Assembly (NCBI GenBank): GCA_937930275.1
Contig: CALGLM010000071.1
Location: 1-23,658, forward strand
DNA: 23,658 nt
Source of the DNA: an uncultured Ignavibacteria bacterium
GTDB lineage: Bacteria > Bacteroidota > Ignavibacteria > Ignavibacteriales > Melioribacteraceae
Reading direction: 5' to 3'
Shown here: piece after piece, positions 15,716-23,658 of the stretch
Numbering within the stretch: the stretch's first letter is position 1
How the letters are laid out: every line of letters starts with the position of its first letter
The notes under the pieces: model-generated
Database searches by the model: none
Seen by the model: the letters and a program-made list of their open reading frames with translations, nothing else
What the model was told of the DNA's origin: nothing
Translations under genes and position numbers: made by a program

Positions 15716-18568
15716 TTAATAAATTGACCAATATGCCGATAAAAATCCCGAGACGTATTTATAAGACGAATCATCACGTGACGAGCTACCTAACGTTAAT
15801 TTACCTTGAATTATCAATTTATCTATCGGTCTATACTCGGCTGTTGCATTCCCTTCCATAATAACAAAATCACTTGCAGGTACATATCCTAATTTTCCGC
15901 CAATATAAATATCATAGTCTTTATCCTTATCCAATAAATATTCTCCCCAAACTGCATGTGACGAAAAGTTTGCAGGTGAGTAATAAATAGCGGTTGTATA
16001 TCTGTAATTTGAATAAAAATATTCGTATCCGGCTTTTAATTCTTTATCAAAATATTTTCCGGCTCTTATCTGCAAATCGTTACCTTCGTTATTACCGTAA
16101 TCGGGATCGTTTTGATATACTTTAATATATTGGAAATATCCGTTAATTAAAATTCCGTTAGGATGTTCATAATCCACATTTAGTCTATAATGGTCAGCAT
16201 TGTATCTAATTTCAACTAAATTAGACGAATAAAGAAGTAAGGATGCGTCCGTCTTTAAATATGTCCCTGTTAAATTAAGCCTATCTTTAATAGCATAAGT
16301 TATAAAAGCATCGGTTTCTTTATTGCCTGGCATTCCGTACGAGTTTACCGTACCGTAACCGGCTCCCACATTAATTCTTTCCGATATTTTAGCGTACAGA
16401 TGCCCCTTAAAAACATTAAACGTTCGAGACGCCACATCAGATTGAACCCTGTTTTGCATAAACGACACTCCTAACGAAAAAAAGCTTGCTGTTGCAAATT
16501 CCATTCTTGCCCCGTACTTAAATAATTTAAATCCAAGGTTATCAGAATAGAAAGCTGCCGAAGGAGCTAATCCTATAGCTGCCGGAAAAGATTCAAACCA
16601 ACTTCCGAAACTTCCCCTTGCAACCCAACTTTTCCTCATATCAAGTAATGCAATTTGAGTGGAATCTAAATCTTTTGCCCGCAAAGAATCATACACTGTT
16701 CTTGCCGAATCAAAGGCTCCTACTTTAGCGTAAGCGTCCCCTAAATACAAATTGGCTTCAAAATCATCGGGTTCTTCTTTCACAACCATTTTAAAACCTT
16801 CAAGAGCTTTAACCGAGTCCCCCATAGCAAAAAGTACTTTAGCACGCTGCATGGCTACATCATAATCGTAACCGTTATTTGTAATCAGTTCATCATAAAT
16901 ATTTAATGCATTATTATAATCTTTAGCACAGAAATACACATCCCCCATCTCTTTTTTCACATGGTCGTTAGGACCTGCGGCAGTTAAATATTCTTAGAAA
17001 TATTGTAAGGCTCCGCTGCAATCTTCATCCATTACATGCTTTCGCCCTTCTTCCAAAATTAGATATAACCTTTCCTGCTCGGCTCTTTCTTTGTGCAATT
17101 CAATATCATTATAAAGATTTGCCAAAAACGGGTCTTCGGGGGCTAATTGTTTTGCTTTATCGGCAAATGCGGTAGCTGCATCAAAATCTTTTTGATTCAT
17201 CTTCAAAGAACCTAAAGAAATATAAGCTTGCACATTTTCAGGTTCTTTTTCAATAACTTTATTTAAATAGCCTTCTGCAATATCATAGTTTCTACCCGTC
17301 CATACATATAGTTGTGCAGCTAACAGTTGATATTCAATATTGTTTGGATCTTTTACCAGTAAATCTTCCATTGTTGTAATTGCATCGTCAAAATTATTAT
17401 TCCAAGCTTTCAATTTAGCATACTGAAATTTTAAGGCGTTGTCATCATCATCCGGAACTTCAACAAAATAGTTATCTAAAACTGCAATTGCACTTTCGTA
17501 ATCTTGTAAATATTCGTAATTCTGAACAAGTTCTTTAATAGATGCTTTATCTTTTGGATTTTTACTAACTTTATCAGTTAATTTTTCAATATTACTTTTA
17601 TAATTTGTATCTCTATAATTTGTAATATATTCCATCTTTTCTGTAAATCTCGGATCGTCCGGAGCATTCATTTCAATATACAATAAGTTTTGATAAGCTT
17701 CCTCAATTCGTTTAGCTTTTATTAATTCATCAATTAACTTAAATCTAACATCAATATCTTTCGGATTTTGTTTTAATTGTCTGCTAAGCCTATCAATAGG
17801 ATACTCCGGTTGTTCAAACGATTTAGGATCTTCTTTTGTTACGTAAGGTTGCCGCCTTGCTTGGTCTAATCCGTCAAGAGCTTCTTGAAAAAACGGTTTA
17901 AAACTTAAGGCGGTTTCAAAAGCTTTTTCGGCAGGTTTATTTTTACCAAGCCACAATAGTATATAACCGTATCTACTCCATAAACGCCAGTCTTGCGGAT
18001 ATCTTTCGACATAAAGTTTTAACCATTTTTCGGCTTTTGTTAAATTTTTAGTATAAATTAATATTTCAACAAATCTTATTATCTCATCCGGTGAAGCATT
18101 ATTGTCTCTTTTCAAGTATTCATCATACCACTTTTCCGCCTCGCTCCATTCTTCCATATTTCTAAAGCATTTACCGATTTCTAAATAATTTGCAGCTTTA
18201 TTTGCATCAATAGCAATTTCTCTTTGATATCCTATTATTTTCTTTTTTAATATCGGATACCAAGTATTAATAATCCTCTGTAAGTTACTTTGCACTTCTT
18301 TATTATTTGGTTCCAATTTAGAAGCTCTTCTAAAATCCAATAAAGCATATTCAAACTGATTACGTTTTTCAAAACATAATCCGCGCATATTATAACCGTC
18401 AGCTTTTCGTGGATTTGCGGTAATATACTTGTTTAATAGCTCAATTGCCTCGCCGTATCTACCTGCTTTCATGTGGCTTTCGGCAAGCTGCTTATAATTA
18501 GTTTGATTTTGTTGAGCATTTACTATTGTAACTGCAATAAATAGTACAAGAATTATTAATCTTTTCAT
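15716..18568 (-). pseudogene. TPR plus outer-membrane beta-barrel protein interrupted by in-frame TAA
   Basis: The ATG at 18568 starts a Sec signal peptide (MKRLIILVLFIAVTIVNA, then QQN). TPR-like repeats fill about residues 25-510 (for example GRYGEAIELLNKYI and KADGYNMRGLCFEKRNQ). After ...CSGALQYF a TAA (16996-16994) interrupts the frame, which continues as EYLTAAGPNDHVKKEMGD with more TPR (to about 680). A C-terminal domain of alternating strands rich in Tyr and Gly follows, ending SAYWSIY, like YaiO-type outer-membrane barrels. Total length is 950 codons plus stop. No frameshift is needed, and GAA to TAA (YFEEYL) would be one change. The second half has no signal peptide and no clear ribosome site, so it is unlikely to be a separate exported protein. 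A role as an envelope scaffold or secretion port is inference. Confidence 0.8.
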
Positions 18569-18598
18569 ATGGTCAGATATTTGTTTTTTTCCAATTTA

Positions 18599-18606
18599 CA
18601 AATTTA
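18599..18606 (-). promoter_or_regulatory. -7-like element TAAATTTG upstream of the TPR-barrel gene
   Basis: TAAATTTG reads on the minus strand from 18606 to 18599, ending 30 nt before the ATG at 18568. It is identical to the octamers before glnD and the PEPCK-like gene. No TTG is present 20 nt further upstream, so only the -7 half is supported. The following leader has no clear Shine-Dalgarno sequence. Confidence 0.4.
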
Positions 18607-18840
18607 ATTAATTATTTCCAAATAAGTTAATAAAAATGAGATTAGACATTGCTTTAGGAGTATATCAATCTAATTAATTAAACTTGTAATCTTAATTATT
18701 AAGCATTTTGATTAAAGTTTACATTCTAAAATAAAATTATACTTTTAAATTGTAAATTCACCTTTATTATAAACTACCATATATTGTTTTCCGGAAGATT
18801 AAAATTATTAGATAGAAAACAAAACTATATATAAAAAGAA
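18607..18840. other. AT-rich intergenic stretch
   Basis: Together with the flanking elements this belongs to a 327-bp gap between the TPR-barrel and PEPCK-like genes. I see no convincing gene, tRNA or repeat in it beyond the promoter-like octamer at its left side and the terminator at its right side. Confidence 0.5.
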
Positions 18841-18873
18841 AAACCGGATTTAGCATACAGTTAAATCCGGTTT
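18841..18873 (-). terminator. Strong intrinsic terminator of the PEPCK-like gene
   Basis: A perfect 12-bp inverted repeat, AAACCGGATTTA (18841-18852) and TAAATCCGGTTT (18862-18873), with a 9-nt loop. It lies 22 bp past the PEPCK stop. On the minus strand the stem is followed by a T-rich run (TTCTTTTTATATA), as expected for rho-independent termination. No T-run follows on the plus strand. Confidence 0.9.
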
Positions 18874-18895
18874 AAATTCAAGGAATTAAAACGAT

Positions 18896-21800
18896 TTAAA
18901 TTGCATCTAATCCTATAAAACCTTCAAGGTATTTAAGATATGCAGCAGATTTATAGTATTTTAATTTATCTTCTAAAACATGAATTTTATTATTAATATC
19001 AATTTTAGCTTCGTCAGTTAATTTATTAGATTTTTCTAAAATCGAAGATAAATATCTTATATTTTTTTGAGTCAACGCAATATCATTAAGTTGTTTATTC
19101 AACAATCTATCATGGTACCAATCCGAAGTCACTAAATACTCGTATGTAAACATATTTCTTAATTCTGGGTCATCAATGCTTTTCCCTTCGTAATTACCAA
19201 ATGCCATAATATTTAATAACACTTTTAACTGAGGTGCGGCAGATTCGTAACTACCGTCTTTAAAGTATTGTTCGGCAACTCGTTTTTGTGCTTCTACTAT
19301 ATTGTTAACTCCGTCAACAAAACAATCTAATCCCTGAGTTTCAGGTCGCAACATTTCATCGTTAAAAACCGCATCCGGATTTTCGAAAACTCTGCCAAAA
19401 TAAGTTCTAATAAATTTACCCGTTATTCTATATCCCAATCTACTGGCAAATATTGTTTGACCGTTATATTCAAAATCTTCAACTTTTTCCAAATATCCGT
19501 TTTCAATCATAAATTTGGGCTCGCGTTCATCTCTTCTTAAACGACTCCAAATTTCCGGAATTAACAAACTAATATCATGATCAACCTTATATTTAGGACC
19601 TATATACCCGGCAGCAGACGAGAAACCGTCATATCCTGTTAAAATAAATGATACAAGAGCACTATTTAGATCTTTTATCGGTAGTAATGCATTAAACGGT
19701 CCTTTTGTAAGCGCTCCTTCACTTCCGGCACCTGTAGTAGATGGTGACTTACCTGTTAAACTGCATATATAATCCATAAATAATTCCGGTAATTCTTGGT
19801 AATGTATAGGGTTATATACAGCTAAAGGTCGTATTCCTTTTTCCGGCGGATTATTTCTTCGTCCCGAAAGGACTGCATTTACAGGGAATAATACGGGTTT
19901 ATCTACAGGTATTTTCCTAAATAATCTTGTGCCTACATATGCCAAATATTTTGCTCTATGATTAACTAAATCCGGTCTGTTTTGTAAATACCTCATATTT
20001 TTGGAAGGTTTTCCTTCAAAAATTCTGGGGTGCGAAGAAGATACGAAATACTGGCAATCTCCTTCTTTTACAACATCTTCAATTAATCTTTTAATAGGAG
20101 TAGTATATTTATCGAACCCAATAGCATCTTCCATTATAGATTTTGCATCATCTATTGTTAAAGGTTCAAAATTTGAAATAAAGGTATTCGGAGTAGCTAA
20201 ATCTGCTTCAGCTTGTTTATCAAAACCTCTGTGTATTGCATCATCAGGTCTTTGGAATAGTCTATATTCACAGTTTTCCGTAAATTTAACCGATTTATTA
20301 TTATACTCTTTACTTAAATATTCAAGTTTATTTGCCGGAACTACAGTTGAAGCTGTAATATCGTCTTCCATTTGTATTTTATCGGCAGCAATAAAATCTT
20401 GTCTTAGTTTAAATGTACGCCATTGGTTATCATTTGTTAATCCTATTCTTAAATAACTTGCAACAAGTTTTCTATCACCAAATTTTAGCTCGTTACCGTA
20501 TTTTCCGTCTATAATATCTACAGAAAAATACTTTCTCCAGTCGTTCCCCCATTCCGGTTTGTGGAAACGCTTAATTAAGTAAACAAGCCCTTTTACATAA
20601 TGGGGTATTGTATTTAACCATTCATTATACTCGTCCGTATATAAGCTTGGAGAAGGAGTTAATAGTTTTATAACTGAACCGAGTGACCTTTTGGGACTTA
20701 GAATAGGTCTGCTTGTTCCAGGGTCTTTATCCTTAATTTTATATCTGTCACTATAATCTCTGTTTATTATTTCCTCAACTTTATTAAAGTCGTTTTCGTA
20801 ATCTGCAATAAAAAACGGACCGTATAAAATTGCGTCATTAATTGATTTAGAGATTTCAGACTTTCCGCCGCCGCTAACAGTGCTTGGCTTATGGCAAAAA
20901 GTACCTTCCGCAACCGTACCTACAAGTCTCCAAGTAGGTATTGCGGGATTTTTTTCCATTCTTATTTTATATCCAGCAGGCAATACGTAAGTATTTTTTG
21001 GGTGCAGATTTACAGAGAACTCTTTTCCTTCTTTTACCCATTTAACTTTTTGTTCTACTAAACTAAAGTGGGAATTTTCCGGTACGTAAATAATATCACT
21101 ATAATTTTTATCAACTGCATAACCGCCTTGTTTTAATTCCATAAAATCACCGTACATCTCTACCATTTTTTCAAATGTATGGTTATCGGTACTTATTTGA
21201 TTATCATCATGGAATTCATCACCTAATTTGTAACTGGGGAATGCAATTGCACCGCCGGCGTGTTCTTCTTCAATATTACCGTAAATATTTGCAACGTACC
21301 CAATTTGTGTTTTAACTTCTTTTTTGCTATAACCAAAGTAGTTATCTGCAATTAACGTTAATATTACACCTTCTTCAGTTCTTGCCGTAACTTTAAATGC
21401 ATTACCGTTATTGTATTTTTCATTTTCGTTTTCCCAGCACATACCGTCACGTATTTGTCTTTCGGTAGCATCTTTAATATTGGGCAAACCTAATTCTTTT
21501 TTAGTGCACTTAGTTAAATGGGGAGCTAAAATTATACAACCCGTGTGACCTGTCCAGCTTTCAATATCTAATGCGCTATCGTTTTCCGGTAAGTAGGGGT
21601 CACCTGCATTTCCAAAAATTGACTCTACAAAGTCTAAGTTACTTACTAAATTTCCCGGTGCAAAAAATCTTATCTCCATCTTCTTTTCTTTAGATAGACC
21701 CGGTACTGCAGGGCTTACAACCGGTTTTAATAATACTGAAACGAATAATTCCGCTTTATCTTCCTGATTTGAAGTATAGGGCAAAGTTAAAAGTTCTTTT

Positions 21801-22342
21801 GGCGGATTTAGTGCACATAACAATAAATTAGCAAAAGCTTTTTTAGGGACTGCTTTTTTGTCATCTGGAATCGGCAATCCTCCTTCCACAATGTGAAATA
21901 CTCCTTCGGTTGTTCTTCTATCATTTTTAGGATTGTGAAGCACGCCTTGCTTAATTTTGTAAGAGTAAATAATATCACTTTTAAATTCCGAGCTTTCAGC
22001 CGGAAGAGACATCATTCTGGCAATTCCGTGGCTATCAATCGTAAAAGTATTGGAAGGGATACGAATATTAATTTTTTCTTTATATTCGCGTAAATATGAA
22101 TCAATAAAATCTTGAATTCGTTGGTCTGCAGGGCACAAATAATCGGATAATAATCTATTCTTTTCCTTATAATTCTTAATCAAATCAGTCGCATAATCTA
22201 AAAACTTATCATCGCTATCGCCAACGTAAATCGGTTGTCCCAACGCTGCTAATTTAAGACTAATGTACTGTTTTAGTCTTTTAATTTTCGGCACCTCATT
22301 TTCTCCGTATTCAGTTAAACCGAAGGCTTTGCGTAATTCCAT
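18896..22342 (-). CDS. Putative PPi-type phosphoenolpyruvate carboxykinase
   Basis: A 1148-aa soluble protein with no signal peptide or membrane segment. Length and sequence character match the PPi-dependent PEP carboxykinases of Entamoeba, Propionibacterium and others (about 1100-1200 aa). These interconvert PEP, CO2 and phosphate with oxaloacetate and pyrophosphate and are unrelated in length to ATP- or GTP-type PEPCK. The most striking motif is KPSTVSGGGKSEISKS (485-500), a glycine-rich phosphate-binding type loop. Other blocks that look conserved are RPILSPKRSLGSVIKLLTP, FQRPDDAIHRGFDKQAE and STTGAGSEGALTKGPFNALLP. The assignment rests on my memory of the family, not on a search. GAGG lies 5 nt before the ATG. 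The gene has its own promoter-like motif and terminator, so it is probably monocistronic. It would join glycolysis to C4 acids using PPi instead of ATP. Confidence 0.65.
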   Translation of the reverse strand: MELRKAFGLTEYGENEVPKIKRLKQYISLKLAALGQPIYVGDSDDKFLDYATDLIKNYKEKNRLLSDYLCPADQRIQDFIDSYLREYKEKINIRIPSNTFTIDSHGIARMMSLPAESSEFKSDIIYSYKIKQGVLHNPKNDRRTTEGVFHIVEGGLPIPDDKKAVPKKAFANLLLCALNPPKELLTLPYTSNQEDKAELFVSVLLKPVVSPAVPGLSKEKKMEIRFFAPGNLVSNLDFVESIFGNAGDPYLPENDSALDIESWTGHTGCIILAPHLTKCTKKELGLPNIKDATERQIRDGMCWENENEKYNNGNAFKVTARTEEGVILTLIADNYFGYSKKEVKTQIGYVANIYGNIEEEHAGGAIAFPSYKLGDEFHDDNQISTDNHTFEKMVEMYGDFMELKQGGYAVDKNYSDIIYVPENSHFSLVEQKVKWVKEGKEFSVNLHPKNTYVLPAGYKIRMEKNPAIPTWRLVGTVAEGTFCHKPSTVSGGGKSEISKSINDAILYGPFFIADYENDFNKVEEIINRDYSDRYKIKDKDPGTSRPILSPKRSLGSVIKLLTPSPSLYTDEYNEWLNTIPHYVKGLVYLIKRFHKPEWGNDWRKYFSVDIIDGKYGNELKFGDRKLVASYLRIGLTNDNQWRTFKLRQDFIAADKIQMEDDITASTVVPANKLEYLSKEYNNKSVKFTENCEYRLFQRPDDAIHRGFDKQAEADLATPNTFISNFEPLTIDDAKSIMEDAIGFDKYTTPIKRLIEDVVKEGDCQYFVSSSHPRIFEGKPSKNMRYLQNRPDLVNHRAKYLAYVGTRLFRKIPVDKPVLFPVNAVLSGRRNNPPEKGIRPLAVYNPIHYQELPELFMDYICSLTGKSPSTTGAGSEGALTKGPFNALLPIKDLNSALVSFILTGYDGFSSAAGYIGPKYKVDHDISLLIPEIWSRLRRDEREPKFMIENGYLEKVEDFEYNGQTIFASRLGYRITGKFIRTYFGRVFENPDAVFNDEMLRPETQGLDCFVDGVNNIVEAQKRVAEQYFKDGSYESAAPQLKVLLNIMAFGNYEGKSIDDPELRNMFTYEYLVTSDWYHDRLLNKQLNDIALTQKNIRYLSSILEKSNKLTDEAKIDINNKIHVLEDKLKYYKSAAYLKYLEGFIGLDAI

Positions 22343-22374
22343 TTATACCTCAAAATAAATAATTAATAAGTTTA

Positions 22375-22382
22375 CAAATTTA
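22375..22382 (-). promoter_or_regulatory. -7-like element TAAATTTG upstream of the PEPCK-like gene
   Basis: TAAATTTG on the minus strand (22382 to 22375), 32 nt before the ATG, identical to the glnD and TPR-barrel elements. At the -33 position after 20 nt there is ATG in place of TTG, and these three bases are part of the palindrome at 22392-22405. Confidence 0.45.
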
Positions 22383-22391
22383 ATAATAATT

Positions 22392-22405
22392 ATGCATTAT
22401 TGCAT
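22392..22405. promoter_or_regulatory. ATGCA-N4-TGCAT palindrome, possible operator
   Basis: A perfect inverted repeat ATGCA (22392-22396), TTAT spacer, TGCAT (22401-22405). It is centred about 20 bp upstream of the -7-like element of the PEPCK-like gene, where it would cover the -33 region. It could be a regulator site; no known consensus is recognised. Confidence 0.3.
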
Positions 22406-22516
22406 GTTAATTTGATATTAATAAAGGTACAAAAATTTTTGTATTGAGGAATATTTTTTATTTTATGTTAATTACAATAATTGAAGCTACTATATTCTAT
22501 TAAATATTTACGATAA

Positions 22517-23056
22517 TTAATTACTGCGTTTACTATATTTAGCGGCAAGTTTTGCACATGCAATTTGTTTTTGTTCGTCACCCATTTTTTTAAAATGTTC
22601 TCTTAATAAGGTAAATATCTTAGGTTTATCATTTATAGATTTTAAATTACTATTAATTAAATCAATAATTGTTTTATTGGTATCACGGTTAAACTCGTAA
22701 TCATACAAATTTAACATATTAATATATGGTTCACATTGTGTTGGGTTTAAATTGGCAGCTTTTTTATAATATTCAAAAGCGGTTTCGTTTTTTTCGTACG
22801 GTGTGCACGCTTGTTCTAATATATTTCCGGTCCATAAATATATAGAATAACTATTTTCAGGGAAATATTTGCAACAGCTTTCGGAAAAAAATGTGACCTG
22901 CTCTTTTGTTAAATGCGGATTAGCTAATAGTACCTGAAATAAGTGTGTATCTTCCAGCCCTAAGTCAATACTTAGTTTAAATGCATCAAAAAGCTTATCG
23001 AAAGAAGATTCTGTTAAAAAGATTTTTTCAATCTCTTCTTTTGTTTTTAGTTGCAT
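22517..23056 (-). CDS. TPR-like hypothetical protein
   Basis: A 179-aa cytoplasmic protein, mostly helical. A tetratricopeptide-like unit is visible at about 90-125 (AFEYYKKAANLNPTQCEPYINMLNLY), and the C-terminus (LREHFKKMGDEQKQIACAKLAAKYSKR) looks like a second one. Cys residues (in ESCCKYF and EQACTPY) are scattered and form no motif. It starts 38 bp after the glycosyltransferase stop, so the two are probably co-transcribed. The ribosome site is weak. TPR proteins act as protein-interaction adaptors, and a link to polysaccharide or envelope work is only inferred from the neighbour. Confidence 0.7.
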   Translation of the reverse strand: MQLKTKEEIEKIFLTESSFDKLFDAFKLSIDLGLEDTHLFQVLLANPHLTKEQVTFFSESCCKYFPENSYSIYLWTGNILEQACTPYEKNETAFEYYKKAANLNPTQCEPYINMLNLYDYEFNRDTNKTIIDLINSNLKSINDKPKIFTLLREHFKKMGDEQKQIACAKLAAKYSKRSN

Positions 23057-23094
23057 ATTTACGCACTATTATTTGCTAAAAGATAATAAAATTT

Positions 23095-23658
23095 TTACTT
23101 TTTTTCAACAACCGTCATTTTTGTAAATTTGTTTTTGGGATAAACAAATAATAATCTAAAATATAACCAAGAACGCCTAATATCGTGTTTATTGAGTTTT
23201 AAGATTCCATAAATTAAATAAATAGGTACACGTACTGCAATTCCGAGAAAATGGGCAAAAATTATAAAAAAGTATTCTAATCCCGAAAAGTGCTTTTTAA
23301 AGTAAATTATTTTGCTATTGCTTAAATTTCTGATACCATACCAGGGAATATCTGTTGTTGTTGCGCCTCCTAAATGAATAATTTTAGTATTTGGGAAATA
23401 GAGTACGTCTCCTCCGTTTTCTTTAAACCTTTTACATAAATCATGCTCTTCACTGTAAAATAAGAAATCGGTATCAAAACCTCCTATTTTATTAAATGCA
23501 GCTTTTTCCGTAAAAATAAATGCACCTTTTAGTATATCAACAGGTTTAATTTTATCTAAATCTACATAGTTTTCATAAAACATATTGAAAAGCTTCCACA
23601 TAGGAAAAATTTTATAAATACATAAATTTTCACCCCAAACTTTCCAAAAATTATCGAA
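23095..23658 (-). CDS. Family 2 glycosyltransferase, C-terminal part (5' end outside the window)
   Basis: The frame is open from the window edge; the first Met (23601) is internal, since the upstream codons (FDNFWKVWGENLCIYKIFP) continue the domain. GT2 rhamnosyltransferase-like features are present: the acceptor-site segment LKGAFIFTEKAAFNKIGGFDTDF, the catalytic-base region FYSEEHDLCKRFKENGG and the HLGGATTTD motif. A hydrophobic C-terminal segment (YFFIIFAHFLGIAVRVPIYLI) suggests membrane attachment. It probably transfers a sugar in cell-surface polysaccharide synthesis. The N-terminal nucleotide-sugar fold is not in the window, so donor specificity cannot be judged. Confidence 0.85.
   Translation of the reverse strand, partial: FDNFWKVWGENLCIYKIFPMWKLFNMFYENYVDLDKIKPVDILKGAFIFTEKAAFNKIGGFDTDFLFYSEEHDLCKRFKENGGDVLYFPNTKIIHLGGATTTDIPWYGIRNLSNSKIIYFKKHFSGLEYFFIIFAHFLGIAVRVPIYLIYGILKLNKHDIRRSWLYFRLLFVYPKNKFTKMTVVEKK

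Noticed and set aside
15298..15777. 159-residue version of the small unknown protein
   Set aside because: The extra N-terminus lies over the coding end of the barrel gene and is basic and unlike the rest; the ATG at 15669 avoids the overlap.
20001..20456. Plus-strand open frame of 151 codons inside the PEPCK-like gene
   Set aside because: It is antisense to a long, clearly coding frame; its serine-rich composition is that of an antisense shadow.
1..23658. CRISPR, phage, transposon or toxin-antitoxin system
   Set aside because: No regular repeats, transposase, integrase, terminal inverted repeats or toxin-like gene pairs were seen; gene content is housekeeping.

Overview
The window is a low-GC (visibly about 30%) bacterial contig of a Gram-negative organism. 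An apolipoprotein N-acyltransferase and a signal-peptide-bearing protein with an outer-membrane-type barrel show two membranes. The promoter-like sequences follow the Bacteroidota pattern (TTG, 20 bp, TAnnTTTn), while several genes have clear Shine-Dalgarno sites. Together with a full-length GlnD and a PPi-type PEP carboxykinase-like protein, this suggests the Bacteroidota/Ignavibacteriota side of the FCB group. That placement is inference; no rRNA is present to settle it. No mobile element, CRISPR array, tRNA or rRNA was found.

Layout. Bases 1-47 are not genome: they match the Illumina P5/TruSeq adapter and mark an untrimmed contig end. They cut a small cysteine-rich gene (48-308, minus strand) that is divergent from ubiE/menG (372-1055, plus strand). 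Everything else is on the minus strand. ubiE meets murI tail to tail, with overlapping stop codons inside a shared hairpin. murI follows glnD (1896-4454) closely. A 338-bp gap then separates glnD from a leucine/glutamate-type amino acid dehydrogenase (4793-6109) that has an in-frame TAG. Upstream lies a compact housekeeping operon (15109 down to 6141): birA, nifS/iscS-like, era, EamA transporter, acylphosphatase, ispF, DedA, lnt, threonine aldolase, acyl-CoA thioesterase and a DEDDy exonuclease. Most of its junctions overlap or are 1-5 bp apart. The dehydrogenase may be its last gene.

The right part holds a small unknown gene (15298-15669) and a TPR plus beta-barrel gene (15716-18568) interrupted by an in-frame TAA. 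Next come a strong terminator (18841-18873) and the 1148-residue PPi-PEPCK-like gene (18896-22342). The window ends with a TPR-like protein and a family 2 glycosyltransferase that runs off the right edge.

Functionally this is core metabolism: quinone, cell wall, isoprenoid, biotin and Fe-S/sulfur supply, lipoprotein maturation, nitrogen sensing and C3/C4 carbon exchange. The most notable points are the duplicated C-x2-C-x8-C-x7-C protein at the left edge, two genes split by clean in-frame stops, a promoter motif recurring with identical 20-bp spacing, and the large PPi-PEPCK-like gene with its own palindrome and terminator.
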